Part shown: positions 1 through 6,569 of the stretch, one piece after another
Numbering within the stretch: position 1 is the stretch's first letter
How the letters are laid out: each line of letters starts with the position of its first letter
Origin: an uncultured Eubacteriales bacterium
Lineage (GTDB): Bacteria > Bacillota > Clostridia > Oscillospirales > Butyricicoccaceae
DNA: 9,197 bases
NCBI GenBank assembly: GCA_934630445.1
Contig: CAKTWY010000103.1
Span: 1 to 9,197 of the forward strand
Direction of reading: 5' to 3'
Position numbers and translations under genes: made by a program
Notes under the pieces: generated by a model
What the model was told of the DNA's origin: nothing
The model's database searches: none
What the model saw: only the letters and a program-made list of their open reading frames with translations

Positions 1-90
1 ATTCTTCGTCGTTCCACTCCTCAGAATGACAGGTACTCTGTCATCCTGAGCGCAGCGAAGGATCCCGTCCGTAGGACGGCGAGTATCCGG
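1..90. repeat. Imperfect palindromic intergenic repeat element
   Basis: The central arms CTCAGAATGACAG (20-32) and CTGTCATCCTGAG (38-50) form a 13-position stem with one mismatch around the loop GTACT. Outer arms ATTCTTCG (1-8) and CGAAGGAT (56-63) pair with one G-U wobble. A second hairpin follows, CCGTCC (65-70) with GGACGG (74-79). The core wording, of the type TGTCATCCTGAGCGCAGCG, resembles a dispersed intergenic repeat that I recall from many bacterial genomes; this is memory and was not searched. The element lies just past the 3' end of the MFS gene, where it could protect or end transcripts. It starts at base 1, so its left border may lie outside the window. Confidence 0.7.
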
Positions 91-129
91 AACACTTCTT
101 CCTGCGCCAAACGCCCATGGCCGTTTTTG

Positions 130-1356
130 TCACTCCTGCGCGCACAGCGCTGTGGTCCTGCGGTAGACGAGCACCGTCAGATATTGCGACAGCGTCAGCA
201 CACAGATCGCCGCCACGCTCCCTGCGGCGCTCACCGGGAAAAGGAGCGTGATGAGCGCGCCGATAATGCGCCCGCCGCAGAGAGAGTAGCTGCGCAGCAT
301 GATGAATTCCGGCCGCAGGCGCTCGCCGTCAGGCGTCTTTTCCAGCAGCATGAAAAAGATGCCCAGCGACGGATTGAGCAGAAATACCGCAAAAAAGGCG
401 TTGGCAGCACTGACAAAGATCAGCACCCCCGGCGTCAGCCGCCAGAAAAGTGCGAGCGCGCAGACCAGGAGCACCGTCACCGCCGCGCACATGCATCTGG
501 TGCGCCCCTGCGGGCGCACCCTGCGCGCTGCGGCGTGCCCGGCAATCGCCGCCACGCCTGTGAGCAGCGTGTTAAACCCGACGAGCGACTCGCTGCGGAT
601 GATGGCGAAGAGCAGGATGTTGAGGAAAAACGCCATCGTTCCATCGCGGATACCGCGCAGAAATTCACCCGTGAACTCAAAACGCCAGACGCGCTCGCGC
701 GCGGCGAGGCGCAGCGCCTCCAGCCTGCGGCTTTCCGGCTGCGCCGGGATGGGATGTCCGGCGAGGCGGCTTGAAAAGAGAAGCGCGGCGAAGGACACCG
801 CGGCGCACACCGCGAACATCAGGCGGTAGCCGGCGTAGCCCGGCATGGCGGAGATGACCGCGCCGCACACGGCCGGCATGATGAGCGTCACAGCGCTGGT
901 GTACACGCCCATGACGCCGATGGCGCGGTCGCGGTTCTCATCCTGTGAAAATTCCGACACGTCGGTGTAATATGCCATCCAGTAATAGCCGACGGACAGG
1001 CCGTTCAAAAGCGCCATCAGCGGCATGACGGCCGTGATGCGCTCCAGGAGGATGAAAAATGCCGCCTGCATGAACATATGCACCGCCAGCCCCAAACGCA
1101 TGCAGAATACGCATCCGCGCCTGCGCGCGAGCGGCGCGGCGACTGTCATGCCCACGCATTCCGCAAAAAAGAGGAAGATGTTGTACAGCATGATCGTATT
1201 CTGGCTTTCCGTCTCGCGAAAGAGCAGCGTATTTGTAAAGTTGCCCTTCATGCAGGAGGCGATGTGATACCCGACGTGGATCACGATCAGCATCTGAAAA
1301 AACGGGCTGAGAGACGAGCGCGGGCTTTTTGCGCGCAGGCGTTCTTTGAGCGGCAT
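130..1356 (-). CDS. Major facilitator superfamily (MFS) transporter
   Basis: A 408-residue, strongly hydrophobic protein with about 12 predicted membrane helices in two halves, divided by an arginine-rich cytoplasmic stretch (ESRRLEALRLAARERVWR). A degenerate MFS loop motif, PLARRRG, lies after the second helix at residues 75-81. The layout recalls YqgE-like Firmicutes MFS proteins, but this is a weak impression and no substrate can be named. The start is the ATG at 1356, because AGGGAGGG (1363-1370 on the complement) sits 6 bases upstream; the longer reading frame from 1377 would need a TTG lying upstream of that ribosome site. A good promoter lies at 1395-1423. The gene is transcribed away from the divergent AI-2E operon and ends beside the repeat element at 1-90. 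The MFS assignment is firm; the transported compound is unknown. Confidence 0.85.
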   Translation of the reverse strand: MPLKERLRAKSPRSSLSPFFQMLIVIHVGYHIASCMKGNFTNTLLFRETESQNTIMLYNIFLFFAECVGMTVAAPLARRRGCVFCMRLGLAVHMFMQAAFFILLERITAVMPLMALLNGLSVGYYWMAYYTDVSEFSQDENRDRAIGVMGVYTSAVTLIMPAVCGAVISAMPGYAGYRLMFAVCAAVSFAALLFSSRLAGHPIPAQPESRRLEALRLAARERVWRFEFTGEFLRGIRDGTMAFFLNILLFAIIRSESLVGFNTLLTGVAAIAGHAAARRVRPQGRTRCMCAAVTVLLVCALALFWRLTPGVLIFVSAANAFFAVFLLNPSLGIFFMLLEKTPDGERLRPEFIMLRSYSLCGGRIIGALITLLFPVSAAGSVAAICVLTLSQYLTVLVYRRTTALCAQE

Positions 1357-1394
1357 TTCAAACCCTCCCTGAAACAAACCGGTCTTCTCCGGTT

Positions 1395-1423
1395 ATCATA
1401 CAGGAAGGGGCTGTCCTTTTCAA
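1395..1423 (-). promoter_or_regulatory. Sigma-A-type promoter of the MFS gene
   Basis: On the complement strand, TTGAAA (1418-1423) is followed after exactly 17 bases by TATGAT (1395-1400). This puts the transcript start near 1388, about 30 bases before the ATG at 1356. Both hexamers are one or two bases from consensus. Confidence 0.75.
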
Positions 1424-1493
1424 CCAGATGGCGCGAAGTGTGAGAAAAAAGCGCCGTTTGAAAGCCCCGCCGCGCGGCTTTTTAAGAAACGCC

Positions 1494-1522
1494 TTGCGGT
1501 TTTCGGCCCAAGGCATTAAAAT
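1494..1522 (+). promoter_or_regulatory. Promoter of the AI-2E/cls operon with overlapping inverted repeat
   Basis: TTGCGG (1494-1499) and TAAAAT (1517-1522) are separated by 17 bases, about 90 bases before the first gene of the operon. An inverted repeat, GCCTTG (1491-1496) with CAAGGC (1509-1514), spans the -35 box and spacer. That is a plausible place for a repressor, but the repeat is short. The rest of the 258-bp gap (1357-1614) holds the divergent MFS promoter and GC-rich stretches around 1465-1480 and 1555-1600 that could form leader hairpins. Confidence 0.55.
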
Positions 1523-1614
1523 ATAACATATCCCGACAGGAGTATCAAATTTGTCCGCCCGCGCCGCGCGGCGGGCGACGGGCGGGACTTCTGCCCGCAG
1601 CAAAGGAGCAGTTT

Positions 1615-2808
1615 ATGGACTTGAACCGGAATACGATGAAAAAGCTGGCGCTTCTTCTCGGGGGCGTGGTGCTCTTTATGTGGGTGCTCGACAATCTCAG
1701 CATGCTGCGCGGCACGCTCGGCACGCTGATGGGCCTGGTCATGCCGCTCATTATGGGGCTTTGCATCGCCTTTATCTTAAACGTGCCGATGCGTGCCATC
1801 GAGAACGCCTGCTTCCGCGGCCGCTATCGGAAAAACGGAAAACCCGTTGTGCCGGCAAAACTTGCGCGCGCGGCGAGCATGGTGCTCGCCCTGGCGCTGA
1901 TTATCGCGGTTCTGATTGTGGCGGTGTTCCTCGTCGCGCCCGAAATTGAGACCACGGCAATGACGATCAAGGCCGCGATCCCCGGCTTCATTCAGCGTGT
2001 GCAGGCGTGGAGCTACGATATTGCCGAGCGCTACCCCGATATCGGCCGGCAGATCATGGAGCTGGAGCTGGACTGGAAGAGCATCAGCGAAAAGGCCTTT
2101 AATTTTCTCCAGACGGGGATGAAAAGCGTTGTCGGCTCGACCGTCGGAGTGATCGGCAGCGTGTTTTCCGGCGCGACGGCGATGGTGCTTGCCTTTATTT
2201 TCGCCATTTATGTCCTCGGGCAGAAGGAGACGCTCGCCAGGCAGGCAAAGCGTGTGCTCTATGCGTTTTTGCCTGAGCGCGCGGCGGACCGCACGCTGGA
2301 GGTCTGCGCGCTTTCAAACCGCACGTTTTCCAATTTTATCACAGGGCAGTGCGTCGAGGCGGTCATACTCGGGTGCATGTTCTTCATCACCATGTCCATT
2401 TTCCGCTTCCCATACGCGCTGATGATTTCAGTCCTCATCGCGATCACAGCGCTCATTCCGCTCTTCGGCGCGTTCATCGGCTGCGCGGTGGGCGCGGTGC
2501 TGATTCTGGTATCGAACCCCATCCAGGCGCTGTGGTTTGTAGTGCTCTTTTTTATCCTGCAGCAGCTGGAAGGGAACCTTGTCTATCCGCGCGTCGTCGG
2601 CACATCGGTGGGCCTTCCGGGCATCTGGGTGCTCGCAGCGGTCACGGTCGGCGGCAACGCCTACGGCGTGGCTGGCATGCTTGTGATGGTTCCGCTCGCG
2701 TCCGTGGCGTATGCGCTTTTCCGCGAATACGTCCGCGCGCGCCTGCGCGAGCGGGGTCTGCCGGAAAAAAAGTTCAGTCCGCGCCCTTTTTCAAAGGGCA
2801 GGCAGTGA
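1615..2808 (+). CDS. AI-2E family transporter (UPF0118)
   Basis: A 397-residue integral membrane protein of the AI-2E/UPF0118 family (PF01594). It has two N-terminal helices, a third near residues 87-110, a soluble loop of about 75 residues, then a second membrane block from about residue 187. Conserved features are FITGQCVEAVILG beginning near residue 241, ALIPLFGAF at about 279-287 and QQLEGNLVYPRVVG from residue 316. The last carries the family's E-G-N-x-x-Y-P signature. The start ATG has AAAGGAG (1602-1608) six bases upstream. Characterised relatives include the autoinducer-2 exporter TqsA and some Na+/H+ antiporters, so the substrate cannot be read from sequence. It is the first gene of a probable operon, 30 bases before cls. 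A 7-bp hairpin (2783-2799) overlaps its last codons. The C-terminal tail is basic and cytoplasmic. Confidence 0.9.
   Translation: MDLNRNTMKKLALLLGGVVLFMWVLDNLSMLRGTLGTLMGLVMPLIMGLCIAFILNVPMRAIENACFRGRYRKNGKPVVPAKLARAASMVLALALIIAVLIVAVFLVAPEIETTAMTIKAAIPGFIQRVQAWSYDIAERYPDIGRQIMELELDWKSISEKAFNFLQTGMKSVVGSTVGVIGSVFSGATAMVLAFIFAIYVLGQKETLARQAKRVLYAFLPERAADRTLEVCALSNRTFSNFITGQCVEAVILGCMFFITMSIFRFPYALMISVLIAITALIPLFGAFIGCAVGAVLILVSNPIQALWFVVLFFILQQLEGNLVYPRVVGTSVGLPGIWVLAAVTVGGNAYGVAGMLVMVPLASVAYALFREYVRARLRERGLPEKKFSPRPFSKGRQ
2783..2799 (+). other. Hairpin across the 3' end of the AI-2E gene
   Basis: GCCCTTT (2783-2789) and AAAGGGC (2793-2799) form a perfect 7-bp stem with the 3-base loop TTC, inside the last codons of the AI-2E gene and about 40 bases before the cls start. 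No T-run follows, so it is not an intrinsic terminator. It could mark an RNA processing or stability boundary, or be chance. Confidence 0.4.
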
Positions 2809-2838
2809 GCGGCCGCTTGTCGGCGCAGGGAGGAAGCT

Positions 2839-4374
2839 ATGAGAAAGGTCCTGCAGTTTCTCTTTCACAGGGTGGTGCTCGTCGCGCTGTGCCTCGTCGT
2901 GCAGCTGGCGGCGCTGCTTGTGATGATCCTGTATTTCAACAACTATTTCACGTATTTTTACGCCGGGTGTATCGTCATCAGCGTGCTCGTCACGCTCTAT
3001 ATCCTCAATAATAAGAGCAACCCCGCCTATAAGATCGCGTGGCTGATCCCGATTCTGCTGGCGCCGCTTTTCGGCGGCCTTTTCTACCTGATGTTCGGCG
3101 CCAACCGCATGAGCACCCGCCAGCGCAGGAAGATGGCCCTCATCGGTACGCGCCTGCGCGAGTCGCTCGCCCCGGCGGATGATATCATCGCCGATATGGC
3201 CGCCGTGCGGCCGGACGCGGCCAATCAGTCGCGCTATATTCAAAATTATGCCGCCTGCCCGCCCTACCGCGGCACGCAGACGGAGTATCTTCCGCTCGGG
3301 GAGGTGAAATTCCAGCGCATGCTGGAGGACCTGCGCCGCGCCGTGCACTATATCTTCATGGAATATTTTATTGTTGAGGAAGGGCGCATGTGGTCTGAAA
3401 TTCTCGCTGTCCTTGAAGAGAAGGTGCGCCAGGGCGTCGATGTGCGCCTGCTTTACGACGATATGGGGCCGATCATGCTCCTGCCGCCCGGCTTCCGCCG
3501 GCATGTGGAGGCGCTCGGCATCCGCTGCTGTGTCTTCAACCCCTTTATCCCGGTGCTGAGCGTGCGCATGAACAACCGTGACCACCGCAAGATCTGTGTC
3601 ATCGACGGCCACACCGGCATTACCGGCGGCATCAATATCGGCGATGAATACATAAACGACTACCCCAAGCACGGTCACTGGAAGGATACGTCCATCCTCC
3701 TGCGCGGCGAAGCGGTGTGGAGCCTCACGGTCATGTTCCTGACCATGTGGGATTATGTCTCGGGCGACGTGGAGGATTATGAGCAGTACCGGCCCGCCGT
3801 GCACCGCGGAGCGGCCAGCGCGGACGACGGCGTCGTCCAGCCCTATACCGACAGCCCGCTCGACGGCGAGCCGGTCGGCCAGACCGTGTATCTCAATATG
3901 ATCTCCAAAGCCGAGCGCTATGTGTACATCACAACACCCTACCTCATCATTGACAGCGAGATGACGAGCGCCCTTTCCAACGCCGCAAAAGCGGGGGTGG
4001 ATGTGCGCATCATCACACCGCACATGGGAGACAAATGGTTTGTGCACGCGGTGACGCGTTCCAATTATGAGGCGCTGGTGGAAACGGGCGTCAAAATTTA
4101 CGAGTATACGCCAGGGTTTATCCATGCAAAGACATTTGTCGCCGACGACGAATATGCGGTCGTGGGTACGATCAACCTCGATTACAGGAGCCTGTTTCTT
4201 CATTTTGAGTGTGGCGCATGGCTGTGGCGGACGAAAACGGTGCGCGATATCCGCGAAGACTTTGAAAAAACACTCGGTATGTGCGAGGAAATCACGCTTG
4301 CAAAATGCCGTGCCGTCAAGTGGTACCGCCGCTTCGGCCGCAGCATTCTGCGCGTATTCGCGCCGCTGATGTAA
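2839..4374 (+). CDS. cls: Cardiolipin synthase (phospholipase D superfamily)
   Basis: A 511-residue membrane enzyme that joins two phosphatidylglycerol molecules into cardiolipin plus glycerol at the inner face of the membrane. Three hydrophobic segments lie at about residues 8-33, 37-57 and 70-92 and match the PLDc_N membrane-anchor region. Two PLD catalytic motifs of the form HxKx4D follow: H249-R-K251 with D256, and H429-A-K431 with D436. Both are complete and each is followed by the family's downstream Gly/Asn-containing segment (GGINIGDEY; GTINLDYRS). The length fits bacterial Cls of about 480-510 residues. The ATG is chosen because AGGGAGG lies five to six bases upstream. The gene is 30 bases after the AI-2E gene and 12 bases before the CmpB-family gene, consistent with co-transcription. 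The family assignment is very secure. Confidence 0.96.
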   Translation: MRKVLQFLFHRVVLVALCLVVQLAALLVMILYFNNYFTYFYAGCIVISVLVTLYILNNKSNPAYKIAWLIPILLAPLFGGLFYLMFGANRMSTRQRRKMALIGTRLRESLAPADDIIADMAAVRPDAANQSRYIQNYAACPPYRGTQTEYLPLGEVKFQRMLEDLRRAVHYIFMEYFIVEEGRMWSEILAVLEEKVRQGVDVRLLYDDMGPIMLLPPGFRRHVEALGIRCCVFNPFIPVLSVRMNNRDHRKICVIDGHTGITGGINIGDEYINDYPKHGHWKDTSILLRGEAVWSLTVMFLTMWDYVSGDVEDYEQYRPAVHRGAASADDGVVQPYTDSPLDGEPVGQTVYLNMISKAERYVYITTPYLIIDSEMTSALSNAAKAGVDVRIITPHMGDKWFVHAVTRSNYEALVETGVKIYEYTPGFIHAKTFVADDEYAVVGTINLDYRSLFLHFECGAWLWRTKTVRDIREDFEKTLGMCEEITLAKCRAVKWYRRFGRSILRVFAPLM

Positions 4375-4386
4375 GGGGAGGATTAC

Positions 4387-5052
4387 ATGAAACAAAAGCG
4401 TCAGGAGTATGAGGGCTTCGCGCCCGGATTTGGATTTTACAAACTGTTCTGGATCTTTTTTATCGGCTGCTTTCTCGGCGTGGTGATCGAGACGCTCTGG
4501 TGCATCATTACGCGCGGCCACTTTGAAAGCAGGCAGGGACTTATATACGGCCCGTTCAACCTCGTCTACGGCTTCGGCGCGCTGCTGATGACGCTCGGCC
4601 TGCACTGGTGTGAGCACAAAAACGACAGATGGGTCTTCCTGGGCGGCGTGCTCATCGGCAGCGTGTATGAATATTTTTGCAGCTTCCTGCAGGAGACGAT
4701 GTTTGGCACCGTCTCCTGGCAGTACGATCACCTGCCGTTCAACCTGCATGGGCGCATCAACCTGCTGTATTCGATCTTCTGGGGCATTCTCGCACTTTTA
4801 TGGGTCAAGATCCTCTGCCCCATGATGAGCCGCTGGATCGCCAGGATCCCGAACCGGTGGGGGAAGCCTCTGACCTGGGTGCTGCTTGCCTTTATGATCG
4901 CCAACACCGTTATTTCTGCCTGCGCGGTGGGGCGCATGTCCGCGCGCCATTACGGCGCGCCCGCACAAAACGCGTTTGAGCGCTTCCTCGACGCGCACTA
5001 CACCGACGAGCTTTTGAAGTTTGTGTATCCGAACATGGTTTATACGGAGTAA
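4387..5052 (+). CDS. CmpB-family membrane protein (putative ABC transporter type IV permease)
   Basis: A 221-residue membrane protein matching PF06541 (ABC_trans_CmpB), a family common in Firmicutes. Five or so helices lie at about residues 17-38, 57-77, 84-102, 126-148 and 162-184. Hallmarks are SRQGLIYGPFN (48-58), EYFCSFLQE with FGTVSWQYD, PFNLHGRINLLYS (about 117-129) and the following FWG. The family name implies an ABC transporter, but no ATPase or binding protein is encoded nearby and the conserved motifs are not those of ABC permeases. The biochemical role is therefore open. GGGGAGG lies about five bases before the ATG, and the gene starts 12 bases after the cls stop, so it is the last member of the operon. 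A 16-bp stem hairpin begins 7 bases after its stop codon. Confidence 0.85.
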   Translation: MKQKRQEYEGFAPGFGFYKLFWIFFIGCFLGVVIETLWCIITRGHFESRQGLIYGPFNLVYGFGALLMTLGLHWCEHKNDRWVFLGGVLIGSVYEYFCSFLQETMFGTVSWQYDHLPFNLHGRINLLYSIFWGILALLWVKILCPMMSRWIARIPNRWGKPLTWVLLAFMIANTVISACAVGRMSARHYGAPAQNAFERFLDAHYTDELLKFVYPNMVYTE

Positions 5053-5059
5053 GTGAAAC

Positions 5060-5096
5060 GCAGAGGCCGCCTCCCCTAAAGGGAGGCGGCCTCTGC
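5060..5096. terminator. Strong hairpin between convergent genes, probable bidirectional terminator
   Basis: A perfect 16-bp GC-rich stem pairs 5060-5075 with 5081-5096 around the loop CTAAA. It lies between the plus-strand operon (stop at 5052) and the minus-strand kinase-like gene (stop at 5142). The downstream T-run is poor on both strands (CTTGTC on plus; GTTTC on minus), so it may act mainly as a 3' protective structure or a weak terminator. Confidence 0.7.
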
Positions 5097-5141
5097 CTTG
5101 TCAATCCTGCGCGCCGCAGCGTATTTCAAACAGCCCAAAGA

Positions 5142-6275
5142 TCAGCGCTCCTTCCGTGTGCCTTCGAAAAAACAGTTCTCCGCCGCGGAAGAAAATTCAA
5201 ACAGCAAATGATCTGTCGAGCCGGTATAATCGGGCAGAGGCTGCGAAGCAGAAGCCATCTCGCCCGGAACCGAGCGTTTGCGCAGCGAAACACTCAGCGT
5301 AGTGCCGCGCCCTTCCTGACTCTCCGCCACGGCGGAGCCGCCGTGCAGCGCTGCGATCGCCCGAACGAGCGCGAGGCCGAGCCCCGCGCCGTCATGCTGC
5401 TGCGGCGGCACTTCCAGCGGCGATACGCGGTAGCGCTGAAACATATACGGCATCAGCCGCGCCGGAACGCCGCACCCCGTATCCGCAACGCTCAGCACAG
5501 CCGTCTCCTCACGGTCGAGAAGTTCGACTGTCACGCGTCCGCCGGGTCCGGTGTATTTCAGCGCATTGGACAGGAGATTCAGGAGCAGCCGCTCCACCTT
5601 TGCCCGGTCAAAGGACATCGTAAGCGCCCCCGGCGGCAGAAGCGGCTCGAGTGAAACGCCCTTTGCCTGAAAAAACGGGTCCGCTCCGGCGCAGACCTCG
5701 CGCACAAGGGCGCCGAGATCACTGCGCTGATAGTCGGCGGCATACGCGCGGTTCTCAAGCCGCACAAGGTCTGAGAGGTTGGCCGCAAAGCGCTGCAGCT
5801 GCAGGACACTGCGCCTGAGCACACCGCAGGCGTAGGATGTTTCATCGTTCGCCGTTTGAAGAACAAGCCCGAGTGCCAGAGACATATTTGCAAGGGGAAT
5901 GCGGATCTCCCGCGCGAGCAGCTCCGCAGTGTCCGGCATCACACCCGAGGACATGCAGCCCGACGCAGGCGCCGCCGAAATGATCAGTTCCGTCTGATAC
6001 GGCTCCATCGTCAGGGCATAGAGCGTGTCAAACAGGTAGCATTCAAGGCTGAGCGGCTCGCCCGCACGGGCCGCGCAGATCAAATCGGCGCAGTGGTCAT
6101 CGCCGATGATGTCGTTTAAATGCCGCCCGCGCAGATCGCACCGTTCGCCGCGCACGTGAAGGGCGCCGTACAGTACGCGCCCGCCGGCCGAGCAGATGAG
6201 CACATCCTCACCGCCGCGCAGGCCATTTTCGGAGAGGACGGAAAGTATTTCACTTACGGAGCTGTCAAATGTCAT
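5142..6275 (-). CDS. Orphan histidine-kinase-like protein lacking the phospho-accepting histidine
   Basis: A 377-residue soluble protein with no membrane segment. Residues of about 8-105 read like a PAS-type sensory fold (LICSAGGRVLYG, LRGRHLNDIIG). A HisKA-like region follows, with LAREIRIPLANM where kinases have S-H-E-L-R-T-P-L; the His position is Arg122 (codon CGG at 5912-5910). The HATPase core looks intact: N box NLLSNALKY (N233, N237), G1 box DTGCG from D265, an F-box-like MFQRYR, and the G2 box GAGLGLAL from G296. It could bind ATP yet could not autophosphorylate in the usual way. The ATG at 6275 is preferred because GGAAAGGA lies eight bases upstream; upstream GTG (6317) and ATG (6302) starts have no clear ribosome site. 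No response regulator is adjacent. A slippery heptamer near the 3' end could give a longer C-terminus. Confidence 0.8.
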   Translation of the reverse strand: MTFDSSVSEILSVLSENGLRGGEDVLICSAGGRVLYGALHVRGERCDLRGRHLNDIIGDDHCADLICAARAGEPLSLECYLFDTLYALTMEPYQTELIISAAPASGCMSSGVMPDTAELLAREIRIPLANMSLALGLVLQTANDETSYACGVLRRSVLQLQRFAANLSDLVRLENRAYAADYQRSDLGALVREVCAGADPFFQAKGVSLEPLLPPGALTMSFDRAKVERLLLNLLSNALKYTGPGGRVTVELLDREETAVLSVADTGCGVPARLMPYMFQRYRVSPLEVPPQQHDGAGLGLALVRAIAALHGGSAVAESQEGRGTTLSVSLRKRSVPGEMASASQPLPDYTGSTDHLLFEFSSAAENCFFEGTRKER

Positions 6276-6345
6276 GAAAGCAGTCCTTTCCTGCAAAGGC
6301 ATAAGACCCGGCGGCACGCCGCGCTGAAAAACCGCTGCAGTAAAA

Positions 6346-6351
6346 AGTATA
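6346..6351 (-). promoter_or_regulatory. Candidate -10 box for the kinase-like gene
   Basis: On the complement strand, TATACT lies about 70 bases before the ATG at 6275, in the AT-rich gap. The -35 position is poor (TATTGG at 17-base spacing). TATTAT further upstream, paired with TTTAAA at 17 bases, is an alternative. Which of the two is used cannot be decided by eye. Confidence 0.35.
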
Positions 6352-6464
6352 ATTCTCCAACTTTACACCAATAATACCATAACGGAATGTCTTTTTAAAC
6401 AAAAAGCTGGAAGATTCAAGAAATATTATCAGCATGTTTAGTTAGATTTTTAACAAATTAGTGC

Positions 6465-6494
6465 TTGTCAGTCTCACAGTTCATAGTGTATAAT
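6465..6494 (+). promoter_or_regulatory. Promoter of gap
   Basis: TTGTCA (6465-6470) and a perfect TATAAT (6489-6494) are separated by 18 bases, placing the transcript start near 6500. This is close to sigma-A consensus, as expected for a highly expressed glycolytic gene. Together with the stem-loop at 6506-6530 and the candidate kinase promoter, it accounts for most of the 294-bp gene-free stretch from 6276 to 6569. I see nothing else definite there. Confidence 0.8.
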
Positions 6495-6505
6495 TAAAGT
6501 GTTTG

Positions 6506-6531
6506 AAAAGCGCGTGAAAAACGCGTTTTTT
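6506..6531 (+). promoter_or_regulatory. 5' stem-loop with T-run in the gap leader
   Basis: AAAAGCGCGT (6506-6515) pairs with ACGCGTTTTT (6521-6530) over 10 positions with one G-U, around the loop GAAAA, and a T-run ends at 6531. The form is that of an intrinsic terminator. It starts only about six bases after the predicted transcript start, so it is more likely a 5' stabilising hairpin of the gap mRNA, or a block to transcription entering from upstream. Confidence 0.5.
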
Positions 6532-6569
6532 ATCCGGTTTGTTTATTATATTTAAGGAGGAAAATCCCC

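Noticed and set aside
109..128. Short terminator-like hairpin AAACG/CGTTT followed by Ts on the plus strand
   Set aside because: The stem is only 5 bp, and the T-run faces the plus strand, where no gene is seen ending.
127..774. 215-codon plus-strand frame opposite the MFS gene
   Set aside because: It is a charged, low-complexity translation with no domain. The opposite strand encodes a membrane protein with a promoter and ribosome site.
2791..4749. 652-codon open frame on the minus strand, antisense to cls and the CmpB-family gene
   Set aside because: Its product is rich in His, Arg, Asp and Ala without motifs, and it lies opposite two genes with clear catalytic or family signatures. It is a composition shadow of GC-rich codons.
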